Positions 8,932-16,590 of a stretch of DNA of 36,940 bases are shown in pieces. The DNA comes from Candidatus Methylomirabilis sp. (GTDB lineage: Bacteria; Methylomirabilota; Methylomirabilia; Methylomirabilales; Methylomirabilaceae). Every line of letters starts with the position of its first letter. Position 1 is the first letter of the stretch. The notes under the pieces were generated by a model. It worked only from the letters and a program-made list of their open reading frames with translations, did no database searches and had not been told where the DNA came from. The position numbers were made by a program, and so were the translations under genes. The stretch spans positions 1-36,940 of the forward strand of contig NSJM01000025.1 in NCBI GenBank assembly GCA_002634395.1, in the 5' to 3' direction.

Positions 8932-10155
8932 TTGACGCAGCAACGTCCCTACACTGCAGGGGTATTGGATCACAATCTCACAATTTCATACGCCGACGGA
9001 GAATCTCCTGCTGTGCAAACAGCGCTTGAGCCTGTACGAATCGAACCGATAAACAAGTCGCGGGACCTTCGACGGTTCATTCGTGTCCCCTGGTCGATCT
9101 ATAGCGATGATCCTGCATGGGTCCCTCACCTGCTGCTCGAGCGGCAGGAGCAGTTCTCCCGGCGGCACCCGTACTTTGCCCACGCGCGCAGTTGTTTCTG
9201 GCTCGCCTACCGCGGGACAAAGCCTGTCGGTCGAATCAGCGCTCAGATTGATGCGTTATATGAGGCACGGTATCAGGATGCTACCGGATTTTTCGGCCTG
9301 CTCGAAGCCGAGGATGACGCTGAAACGTTTCGTGCGTTATTGAGTACAGCGGAAATCTGGCTGCGTAGCCAAGGGATGTTGCGCATCCGCGGCCCATTCA
9401 ACCTTTCGATCAACCAGGAGTGCGGGTTGCTCGTAGAGGGGTACGAAACACCTCCGATGATCATGATGGGCCATGCCCGCCCGTACTACGCAGGTCGGCT
9501 CGCGGCCGAGGGATATCAGGGCGTAAAGGACCTATTAGCCTATCATCTTGCTACACATTTCACACCTCCAGAACTCATGCGGGCCGTTTTGAGCCGAGCG
9601 GAAGGGCTCATGCGGATCAGGCCGATGCGCCGGTCACGCCTGAGCGAAGAGCTTACTATTCTTCGAGAGATCTACGAGGATGCGTGGTCGGGCAACTGGG
9701 GCTTCATTCCCTTTACAGAGGAGGAGTTTCGACACCTCGGGCGCAGCCTGCGACTGCTGGTTGAGGATGAGTATGTGCAGATTGCGGAAGTAGATGGGGT
9801 GCCGGCTGCGATGATTGTTGCCTTCCCGAACATCAATGAGGCGATAGGCGATCTGAATGGACGTTTGTGTCCGTTTGGCTGGCTCAAGCTCTTATGGCGG
9901 CTTAAAGTTCAGCATCCGAAAACGGCTCGCGTCGCCCTGATGGGCGTGCGCAAACGTTTCCAGGGAACTGCACTGGGGACTGCGCTGGCGTTTATGCTCA
10001 TCGACGCCGTGCGAAGTCATGGCATCAGGCGTGGAGTTCAGACGGTTGAGCTCTCCTGGATATTGGAGGACAATAAGCCGATGCGAAATATGCTTGCCAT
10101 GATAGGGGGGGTGCCTTACAAACGTTACCGTATCTATGAAAAGGCATTGAGATGA
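8932..10155 (+). CDS. GNAT-fold acyltransferase, candidate bacterial ceramide synthase (bCerS)
   Basis: 407 residues from a TTG start. The N-terminal DLRRFIRVPWSIYSDDPAWVPHLL segment (split here: residues about 45-68) is characteristic of a GNAT-like family, and the acyl-CoA binding loop appears as RKRFQGTALGTAL near 340-352. This family includes the bacterial ceramide synthase described in Caulobacter, which N-acylates 3-oxosphinganine and is unrelated to eukaryotic CerS. With SPT, ACP, acyl-AMP ligase and reductase genes 4 kb away it would complete ceramide synthesis. The start is uncertain: a stop codon lies six codons upstream, the TTG lacks a close Shine-Dalgarno, and GTG at 9013 or TTG at 8965 are alternatives. 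It overlaps the next gene by ATGA. The specific function rests mainly on context and recalled family features. Confidence 0.68.
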   Translation: MTQQRPYTAGVLDHNLTISYADGESPAVQTALEPVRIEPINKSRDLRRFIRVPWSIYSDDPAWVPHLLLERQEQFSRRHPYFAHARSCFWLAYRGTKPVGRISAQIDALYEARYQDATGFFGLLEAEDDAETFRALLSTAEIWLRSQGMLRIRGPFNLSINQECGLLVEGYETPPMIMMGHARPYYAGRLAAEGYQGVKDLLAYHLATHFTPPELMRAVLSRAEGLMRIRPMRRSRLSEELTILREIYEDAWSGNWGFIPFTEEEFRHLGRSLRLLVEDEYVQIAEVDGVPAAMIVAFPNINEAIGDLNGRLCPFGWLKLLWRLKVQHPKTARVALMGVRKRFQGTALGTALAFMLIDAVRSHGIRRGVQTVELSWILEDNKPMRNMLAMIGGVPYKRYRIYEKALR

Positions 10156-10952
10156 AAAACATACCGCCGTTGACTGCGATTGTCCTAGCGGCAGATCGTA
10201 TACCGGACGATCCCGTGGCGCGTGCGGCGGGCGTCTCGTGCAAGGCGCTGGTCCCTGTCGGAGGTATCCCCATGGTCCTTCGCGTGTTGGGCGCCTTGGC
10301 CGAGGCGGAAGGGATCGGCGATCGGGTCTTATGCGGGCCTGCGTGGCACGCAGTGGAAACACATGAGGAACTTCATCGCCTGAGCGTCAGCGGGCAGATA
10401 AAATGGGTTGAGGCTCGCGAGACACCCAGTTCCAGCGTGCTCGCCGTCATGCAGTCACTTTCGCAGGAAGACCCGGTTCTGTTGGTGACGGCGGACCATG
10501 CCCTCCTGAACGCTCAACTGGTCGATTATTTCTGCTCTGAGGCTCGGATGAGAGGGGCTGATGTCGTTGTCGGGCTGGCCGCATACGACATTGTGGCGGC
10601 GGCCTACCCACAGATGCGGCGTACAGTACTCAGGTTCCGTGACGGAGGCGTTTGTGGCTGCAACCTCTACGCGTTCCTGACTGCGAAAGGCCGCTCCCTG
10701 ATCGGCTTCTGGGGACAAGTGGAGGCGTTACGCAAGAAACCGGTCCGGCTTATCTCGAAGCTGGGATGGGTTTCCGCCCTGGGATTTTTCTTCGGATGGC
10801 TCTCTCTTCATCAGGCTATTGCCCAACTCTCGCGGCGTCTGAACCTTTCGATCGACGTTGTCATGCTCCCATTTCCCGAGGCGGCATTGGATGTGGATAC
10901 GGTACGTGATTGGGAGTTGGCTCAAAGAATCGCTGAGCGCAACCGTTTCTAA
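10152..10952 (+). CDS. MobA-like nucleotidyltransferase coupled to the GNAT gene
   Basis: 266 residues. The N-terminus reads IVLAADRIPDDP then CKALVPVGGIPMVLRVLGAL (residues about 10-50), an altered nucleotide-binding loop: AADR in place of the usual AGGxS/AAGxG, with the conserved Lys and PVGG retained. LLVTADHALL supplies the metal-binding Asp. The C-terminal third (about 205-235) is a hydrophobic/amphipathic stretch with FFFGWLSLHQAI, suggesting membrane association. It starts within the stop codon of the ceramide-synthase-like gene (ATGA), so the two are translationally coupled and probably share a pathway. In Caulobacter a nucleotidyltransferase beside the ceramide genes has been implicated in making the phosphoglycerate head group; a comparable head-group role is my inference. 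Confidence 0.7.
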   Translation: MKNIPPLTAIVLAADRIPDDPVARAAGVSCKALVPVGGIPMVLRVLGALAEAEGIGDRVLCGPAWHAVETHEELHRLSVSGQIKWVEARETPSSSVLAVMQSLSQEDPVLLVTADHALLNAQLVDYFCSEARMRGADVVVGLAAYDIVAAAYPQMRRTVLRFRDGGVCGCNLYAFLTAKGRSLIGFWGQVEALRKKPVRLISKLGWVSALGFFFGWLSLHQAIAQLSRRLNLSIDVVMLPFPEAALDVDTVRDWELAQRIAERNRF

Positions 10953-10971
10953 CCCATCGACCAAATAGACC

Positions 10972-11003
10972 AGCGTTAAAGTGACGGCTGATCACTGAAC
11001 GCT
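10972..11003 (+). repeat. Intergenic hairpin between nucleotidyltransferase and lptF
   Basis: AGCGTT at 10972-10977 pairs with AACGCT at 10998-11003, and AGTGA at 10980-10984 pairs with TCACT at 10992-10996 around a 7-nt loop. The 11-bp stem has a small bulge and no T-run, so it is not a classical terminator. It may separate or modulate transcription into lptF. Confidence 0.4.
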
Positions 11004-11011
11004 TCACAGCT

Positions 11012-12076
11012 ATGTTAATACTCGATCGATATCTCAGCCGGGAAATTGCTAAGCCTCTGCTCATCTTTTGCGGGGGGCTATTACTGCTGTTTGCCAATTT
11101 TACCGCCATCCGTTACATGAATCGGGTGGCCGACGGCATCATGCCCTTCCAAAGCGTCCTGCCGCTGGTCCTGGTCAGGGCTGCGGTGGCGCTGGAGCTC
11201 TTGCTGCCGATTGCGCTGCACCTGTCGGTTGTCGTAACACTGGGTCGTCTCTACACCGATTCCGAAATGACCGCTCTCTTCGGCTCCGGTGTCAGTCCGT
11301 CACGAATCATACGTATCGTGTTTGTGGGTTCTCTGATCGTGGCGGGGATCGTGGCCTTTCTGTCCATCTATGTCCGACCATGGGCCAACGCAAACCGCTA
11401 TCGCCTGGAGCGCGAGGCGGCTGCGGACGTCGATCTGAACGATATGCAGCCGGGTCACTTCTACGAAAATTCTTCCGGCACTGTCTTGTTCTTCCAACAG
11501 CGCGCCCAGAGCAGCGGTCGAATGCGGGAGGTCTTTATCCAGTCCCGTTCGGAGAATCTAGTCCGGCTCATCTGGGCGGAAGAGGCCCATTACCCAGAGC
11601 CCGTAGAAGAGGGTGCCGCTAGGACCTTGGTCTGTTCCGGAGCGCAGATCTACGAGCTCTCTCGAGATCGTGACGTGGTCAGACGGGCCACATCTGACGA
11701 GCTGGTTCTCGAATGGGAGAAGGCGCAGGTCCTTTCGGAGGAGTACAAGCGAAAAGCCGCCCCAACCTGGCAGTTAGCCCGCTCGAAGTTATCTAAGGAT
11801 ATCGCGGAGTTTCAATGGCGACTGTCAACTCCGGTGGCTGCCCTGCTGATGGGATTGTTAGGCTTTCCTCTCAGTCGTGCCAAACCACGCCAGGGCAAGT
11901 ACGCCAAGTTATTCGTGTCGGTAGTGAGCTATGCCACATTTTATAACCTGAACATGATGGCGAGACATTGGGTTGAAAAGGGGGTGGTGAGCACCGTTCC
12001 GGGTATCTGGTGGGTCCATCTGCTCTTGGGGATCCTGGTTGCAGGCCTTCTGTGGAGACGGACAGCGAACCCATGA
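11012..12076 (+). CDS. lptF: LPS export ABC transporter permease LptF
   Basis: 354 residues with the LptF/LptG layout: two N-terminal membrane segments (about 15-36 and 50-80), a third at about 96-118, a periplasmic beta-rich domain (about 130-265), and three C-terminal membrane segments. The start MLILDRYLSREIAKPLL is typical of the family. LptF pairs with LptG and the ATPase LptB to extract lipopolysaccharide from the inner membrane and push it onto the LptC/LptA bridge. LptB, LptC and LptA are not in the window. It overlaps lptG by ATGA (12073-12076). The position right after the ceramide/head-group genes groups outer-membrane lipid functions. Confidence 0.9.
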   Translation: MLILDRYLSREIAKPLLIFCGGLLLLFANFTAIRYMNRVADGIMPFQSVLPLVLVRAAVALELLLPIALHLSVVVTLGRLYTDSEMTALFGSGVSPSRIIRIVFVGSLIVAGIVAFLSIYVRPWANANRYRLEREAAADVDLNDMQPGHFYENSSGTVLFFQQRAQSSGRMREVFIQSRSENLVRLIWAEEAHYPEPVEEGAARTLVCSGAQIYELSRDRDVVRRATSDELVLEWEKAQVLSEEYKRKAAPTWQLARSKLSKDIAEFQWRLSTPVAALLMGLLGFPLSRAKPRQGKYAKLFVSVVSYATFYNLNMMARHWVEKGVVSTVPGIWWVHLLLGILVAGLLWRRTANP

Positions 12077-13140
12077 GTACAATCGATCGCCATATCTGGC
12101 TCAGGGTGATCAGGGGCTATGCCCTTATGATGGCCGTCCTGTTGTCCGTCTTCAGTCTGATGGCATTCGTCAACGAATTGGACTCGGTGGGGCGCGGTAC
12201 CTACGGATTGGGCGATGCATTCCTGAACGTCCTCCTAACGGTGCCGAGCCGGATGATCGAACTGGCGCCGGCGACCGCTATGCTGGGGAGCATCATCGGC
12301 CTTGGAGAATTAGCGAGTAGCCACGAACTCATCGCCATGCAGGCCTTGGGCACGTCGCCGCTGCGTATCGGAGCATCAGTGACTGTAACCGGCATCCTCC
12401 TCATGATTGTGGTGGTGGGGATTCAGGAATGGGTGGCTCCATCCACGGATCAGCTCGCCTACACACTCCGTATTCAAGCGATCTCGAAGCCGGAAGCTCT
12501 GCACACAAGACAGGGATTCTGGTCGCGCGATGGGCGGCAATTTATTCGAGTACATCAGGTGCTGCCGGATCGCGTTCTCTCCGATGTCGAGATCTACGAA
12601 TTCGACGACCATGATCGGCTACGCCTGGTAACATGGGCGGCGCGAGCCGACCCCAAGGATCCGCACCAGTGGGCACTCATAGATGTGGTGCAACGCACGA
12701 TCGATGGCGAAGGGGTCGCGACAAAACAGCTTGCCAGTCTCCCTTGGGCCGGAGCACTGACGCCGGCGCAGGTGGAACTGCTCGCCCTACCCGCAGAGAT
12801 TCTCTCGCGTTCGACCCTCAGCCAGTATATCGCGTTCCTGAAAAAGACCGGCCAGGATGTGGCGCGCCTGGAGATCAGGCTGTGGCAGCAGCTTACGATG
12901 CCGCTCTCGACCCTGATGATGGTGCTCGCTGCGATCCCTTTTGTGCTCGGCCCTCTTCGGAAGGCGACCGCCGGTAAGCGGATTCTTCACGGATCGCTGC
13001 TCGGCGCTGCCTTCCATCTTGGCAGCCATTCCATCGCCCATCTCGGAGCCATCTGGCATCTGAACGCGGCGCTGACCGTATTAAGCCCGCTGGCCGTGCT
13101 GGGCGGGGTGACTGTCTGGGTGTACCGACGTGCACAGTGA
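12073..13140 (+). CDS. lptG: LPS export ABC transporter permease LptG
   Basis: 355 residues, same fold as its neighbour: six predicted membrane segments arranged three plus three around a periplasmic domain (about 130-255). The start MSTIDRHIWLRVIRGY is family-typical. I use ATG 12073 because it overlaps the lptF stop (ATGA), although the frame stays open upstream to 12010. Together with LptF it forms the membrane part of the Lpt exporter. The last 60 bp are overlapped on the other strand by the 3' end of the metallophosphoesterase gene, an unusual tail-to-tail coding overlap. Confidence 0.9.
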   Translation: MSTIDRHIWLRVIRGYALMMAVLLSVFSLMAFVNELDSVGRGTYGLGDAFLNVLLTVPSRMIELAPATAMLGSIIGLGELASSHELIAMQALGTSPLRIGASVTVTGILLMIVVVGIQEWVAPSTDQLAYTLRIQAISKPEALHTRQGFWSRDGRQFIRVHQVLPDRVLSDVEIYEFDDHDRLRLVTWAARADPKDPHQWALIDVVQRTIDGEGVATKQLASLPWAGALTPAQVELLALPAEILSRSTLSQYIAFLKKTGQDVARLEIRLWQQLTMPLSTLMMVLAAIPFVLGPLRKATAGKRILHGSLLGAAFHLGSHSIAHLGAIWHLNAALTVLSPLAVLGGVTVWVYRRAQ

Positions 13141-14082
13141 GTCCGTCACCGAGCCGGGTACCCGTATCACTCGCTGATCCCTTGCAACAAAACAGCGATT
13201 CCTCAGGGAGTAGCCGCGCTCCGAGGTTCGCACCTCCCATCCGTCGGACGAGGGACGCACCTCGTAGATATGATACCCCGCACGTTGCTTGGGCTTTATG
13301 CCACGTGCGGAGGCGGAAGCGACTCCTATCATGGGGATATTGCCTTGCAATTCAGGAAGGTACGTCACGGAAGATCGATGAGCATGTCCGTGCAAGATCA
13401 TCTCTACGCCATGCCGAGCAAGAAGGGCCCTCAATGTGGCCCCGTCAGTGAGTCGTTTCCGCCACCCGACCATCTCTACTATAGGGGGATGGTGGATGAG
13501 GAGGATTCTGAACAGACCTTGTCGGCGGGTGAGGTCGAGGATGTCGCCGAGTCTGTTCATCTGTGCAGCTCCCAGATTTCCGGTAGCGAAAAAGGGAGCA
13601 GACTGGTGTGCGGAGGATACTCCGATCAGAGCGGCATGCCCGCGTATCCGCACACTGGGAAAGGGTGTACGGCCTGGCGCCTGTTGCTCTCCGGTCTGCA
13701 ATCCCTGATCGGAGGCCATATAGGGTGTCCACAAGGCGAAGGTGTCCTCCCACGAAGCCCGGACGTATGCATCGTGGTTACCCGGAATAACGGTCACGTC
13801 GGTCGGCGAGCCAAGAGTCTCCAGCCACTGTCGGACTTGTTGAAATTCACCGGGTAGGCCAATCTGGGTCAGATCACCCGTAATCACGATATGATCCAGT
13901 ATCAGCTCACTCAGATCGTGACGTAGGGCAGCCAAGACCTCGGATGCGTGCTCATGACGACGCCGGAACCGCCAGGACAGGTAGCCAAGCGCGCGCTTGT
14001 TCAGGAGGTCGCCGATCTTGACGCCAACCAGTGAAGAGAGATGGGGATCAGAGAGGTGGGCGACCCTGAAGATTCCATTCAT
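13081..14082 (-). CDS. Calcineurin-like metallophosphoesterase (LpxG/CpdA-like)
   Basis: 333 residues from ATG 14082; a GTG at 14100 is a poorer alternative. The metal-binding motifs are all present: Asp12-x-His14 (SDPH), GD at 69-70 (TGDLTQ), GNHD at 101-104, LIHHPP, and a C-terminal GHAHRS. The N-terminal NKRALGYLSWRFRRRH segment (28-43) resembles the membrane-proximal basic helix of the LpxG-type branch. LpxG hydrolyses UDP-2,3-diacylglucosamine in lipid A synthesis in chlamydiae and some other bacteria lacking LpxH/LpxI. The location tail-to-tail with lptG would fit such a role, but a generic phosphodiesterase or lipid phosphatase is equally compatible. The C-terminus extends past the domain by about 60 residues, and the final 20 codons overlap lptG. 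Confidence 0.75.
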   Translation of the reverse strand: MNGIFRVAHLSDPHLSSLVGVKIGDLLNKRALGYLSWRFRRRHEHASEVLAALRHDLSELILDHIVITGDLTQIGLPGEFQQVRQWLETLGSPTDVTVIPGNHDAYVRASWEDTFALWTPYMASDQGLQTGEQQAPGRTPFPSVRIRGHAALIGVSSAHQSAPFFATGNLGAAQMNRLGDILDLTRRQGLFRILLIHHPPIVEMVGWRKRLTDGATLRALLARHGVEMILHGHAHRSSVTYLPELQGNIPMIGVASASARGIKPKQRAGYHIYEVRPSSDGWEVRTSERGYSLRNRCFVARDQRVIRVPGSVTDSLCTSVHPDSHPAQHGQRA

Positions 14083-14123
14083 CGGCTTTACTATCCTCAC
14101 GCGGAGCCACGCACAGCCGAGTT

Positions 14124-14149
14124 GTCGGGTTACGCTGCACTAACCCGAC
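14124..14149. repeat. Palindromic intergenic repeat
   Basis: Perfect 9-bp inverted repeat GTCGGGTTA / TAACCCGAC separated by 8 bp (CGCTGCAC), followed by CTACGA. This type of palindrome is dispersed in many bacterial genomes as a REP-like element. It sits upstream of the metallophosphoesterase gene. Confidence 0.65.
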
Positions 14150-14325
14150 CTACGACTACGGCTGAGCGCTGATCGCTGAATACTTTTTTAGACCCTGTTA
14201 GTATAACACAACAACCTTGTGGGCCGCACTGAGAGCGGAAATAAGAGGCGTCAATCACAACTCCGGAAGCGCTTTAACTTTCGCGCCAACTCTGGTATGG
14301 TGAAATCCGGCGCACACAACCGGTA

Positions 14326-15717
14326 TTGACGGTACTTACACCCTTGGCCCTGCAGGGTTCCGCTACGGCCGCAGAGGAAGGTGGGACGCCATTGGGTCAT
14401 CAGCTTGGGCTGGTCTGGGTGGTCCCATTTGCCCTGTTACTCCTGTCTATTGCGGTCCTGCCGCTGCTTATTCCCCACTGGTGGGAATCCAACTTCAATA
14501 AGGGGATCATCAGCGCTGTCTTCGGACTCCCCGTCTCGTTCTATATCTTCGGGCTGGATGGCTCTCGTCTCATCGAGACAGCGATTGAATATGCGGCGTT
14601 CATCACGCTGCTCGCAGCCCTCTTTATCATCTCCGGCGGAATTTACCTGCGGGGTTCACTGCCTGGAACTCCTTTTACCAACACTGTCGTCCTGGCGATA
14701 GGGGCCATCTTTTCAAATTTCATTGGAACCACAGGGGCCTCGATGCTCCTGATTCGTCCGATCCTTCGCGCCAATGAGAGGCGCCAGCATCAGGTGCACA
14801 TCGTAATCTTCTTCATCTTCACCGTTTCGAACATCGGCGGAATGCTCACCCCCCTCGGCGATCCGCCGCTCTTTCTGGGTTTTCTTCGTGGGGTACCGTT
14901 TGAGTGGACGATCCGACTGCTGCCGCACTGGCTCCTGATGATTACGCTGCTGCTCATCATCTTCTACGTATGGGACCGGCGTTGGTTTGCGGCCGAGCGA
15001 GCGATACACCAAGGGGCCGCAACAAAAGAGTACGGAGTGCAGGAAAAGCTGAGCGTCGAAGGCAAGATCAATTTCCTGCTCTTACTGGGCGTACTGACGG
15101 TGGCCTTTGTGGTGGGTCGGTTCGGTGACCAGATCGGTCTTCAGTCCGAGTATGCGCGTCGGGGGGGGCAGGTGATGGGGATGGGTATCCTCGCAGGACT
15201 GTCTCTGGTAATGACACGTCGGGACACGCGCGCTGCCAACGGTTTTACCTTGTACCCCATTGTGGAGGTGGCAGTGATTTTTGCCGGAATCTTCGCGACG
15301 ATGATCCCTGCTCTGGCCATTCTGGAGGCCCGTGCAGGTGAACTCGGTCTCACGCACCCGTGGCAGTTCTTTTGGGTGACGGGGTTCCTCTCGAGCTTCC
15401 TGGACAATGCGCCGACCTATCTGACCTTCGTGTCGATGGCCAGTGGTCTGATGGGGACGGACGCCACGCGTCTGGGCCAGCTTCTGCAGGCCATAACCGG
15501 GGGCATGCATGGGGAGACGCTCCTGACGGCGATCTCTGTCGGCGCCGTCTCCATGGGAGCGAATACCTATATCGGCAACGGTCCCAACTTTATGGTCAAG
15601 GCGATCGCGGAAGAGGCCGGGATCAAGATGCCTTCTTTCTTCGGGTACATGAAGTATACCATCAGCATCCTCCTTCCCCTCTTTCTCCTGGTTACACTCG
15701 TCTTCTTCCGCCCATAG
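14326..15717 (+). CDS. nhaD: NhaD-family sodium/proton antiporter
   Basis: 463 residues, polytopic with about 11-12 membrane segments, of the ion-transporter (citrate transporter-like) superfamily. Diagnostic stretches are FSNFIGTTGASMLLIRP (about 125-141), NIGGMLTPLGDPPLFLGFLRG (about 163-183), LDNAPTYLTF and GANTYIGNGPNFMVKAIAE near the C-terminus. It would exchange Na+ for H+ across the inner membrane. The start is problematic: TTG 14326 is the only candidate in frame close to the conserved part, with no ribosome binding site. The first 17 residues look like the core and cleavage region of a signal peptide (LTPLALQGSATAAEE) lacking its basic N-terminus. An ATG at 14298 in another frame would supply one, so a frameshift near 14320 is possible. 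Confidence 0.85.
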   Translation: MTVLTPLALQGSATAAEEGGTPLGHQLGLVWVVPFALLLLSIAVLPLLIPHWWESNFNKGIISAVFGLPVSFYIFGLDGSRLIETAIEYAAFITLLAALFIISGGIYLRGSLPGTPFTNTVVLAIGAIFSNFIGTTGASMLLIRPILRANERRQHQVHIVIFFIFTVSNIGGMLTPLGDPPLFLGFLRGVPFEWTIRLLPHWLLMITLLLIIFYVWDRRWFAAERAIHQGAATKEYGVQEKLSVEGKINFLLLLGVLTVAFVVGRFGDQIGLQSEYARRGGQVMGMGILAGLSLVMTRRDTRAANGFTLYPIVEVAVIFAGIFATMIPALAILEARAGELGLTHPWQFFWVTGFLSSFLDNAPTYLTFVSMASGLMGTDATRLGQLLQAITGGMHGETLLTAISVGAVSMGANTYIGNGPNFMVKAIAEEAGIKMPSFFGYMKYTISILLPLFLLVTLVFFRP

Positions 15718-15727
15718 CGTCGTCGCG

Positions 15728-16291
15728 CTACCGCTCGCTCACCACGAAGTGCGCCCTTCGGTTCCATTTCCAGGCTGCCTCATCATGACCCATGACGAAC
15801 GGGCGTTCCTTCCCGAAGCTCACGGTCTTGATACGTCTGGCATCGATTCCCGCCGCCACCAAGTAGTCCGTGGCAGCCTTGGCCCGTCGTTCGCCCAGGC
15901 CCAGGTTATATTCCGCCGTCCCGCGTTCGTCGCAGTGACCCTCGATCGTGATCTGCGCCGTCGGATTGGCGTTGAGCCACTGACGATTCTCGTGGAGGTT
16001 GGACGTTGCATCCCCGCGGACGGTCGATTTGTCAAAATCAAAGAAGATATCCTTAAGGGGCGACTCCTTGCCTGCCATTTCCGGTTGTTGCGCGGAAGGC
16101 GCGCCTATTGCCGGTGACTCCGGAATCGGTGTAGTCGGCTTGACCTGTTCCTCAGATTGCGTCGTGGGTGAGGTCGAGCCGGCTTCCATGCCGCTAAGAT
16201 CGGCTTGCTTGGGACAGCCTGAGAGCAGAAGTACGATGGACAACAGCAGCCCTACGCTCGAGACGGTCTTGAACCTCCACAGTTTTCCCAT
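15728..16291 (-). CDS. pal: Peptidoglycan-associated lipoprotein Pal
   Basis: 187 residues. A signal peptide with h-region [11 protein letters not shown] ends in the lipobox LLSGC, with lipidated Cys26. A Pro/Ser/Thr-rich linker (about 30-80) precedes a C-terminal OmpA domain: [35 protein letters not shown] and the closing NRRAHFVV. Pal anchors the outer membrane to peptidoglycan and works with Tol-TolB, which are not seen here. I place the start at ATG 16291, 8 nt after a strong AAGGAGG (16300-16306), rather than at the longer in-frame ATG at 16345. The gene runs convergent to nhaD with a 10-bp gap. Confidence 0.92.
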   Translation of the reverse strand: MGKLWRFKTVSSVGLLLSIVLLLSGCPKQADLSGMEAGSTSPTTQSEEQVKPTTPIPESPAIGAPSAQQPEMAGKESPLKDIFFDFDKSTVRGDATSNLHENRQWLNANPTAQITIEGHCDERGTAEYNLGLGERRAKAATDYLVAAGIDARRIKTVSFGKERPFVMGHDEAAWKWNRRAHFVVSER

Positions 16292-16299
16292 TGCTTTTG

Positions 16300-16306
16300 C
16301 CTCCTT
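16300..16306 (-). promoter_or_regulatory. Ribosome binding site of pal
   Basis: AAGGAGG on the minus strand, 8 nt before ATG 16291. It decides the pal start in favour of the lipoprotein signal peptide beginning MGKLWRF. Confidence 0.8.
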
Positions 16307-16590
16307 AAAAATATTTCTTGTGACGGAGCGCCTCACAGTACCCACCGCACCCTTGGCTCAATTGACACCACACAAAGAACGAACAGCTTCTTACCGACAG
16401 ATTAGGACGGACACAGACGAGAACCAAGATAATTTCAGGTTATTTCGAGTTGGAGGTATCTATACCCTTCGTCTGTAGGCTTGTCAATCGAATTCCCGGC
16501 CGTTGTTGCACGAAACCCTCCAGGAACGGGTACGTTGACTGGGCGGAAGATACACGTGATAATGAATGAGAACGGGTTGATGGAGCGCTG

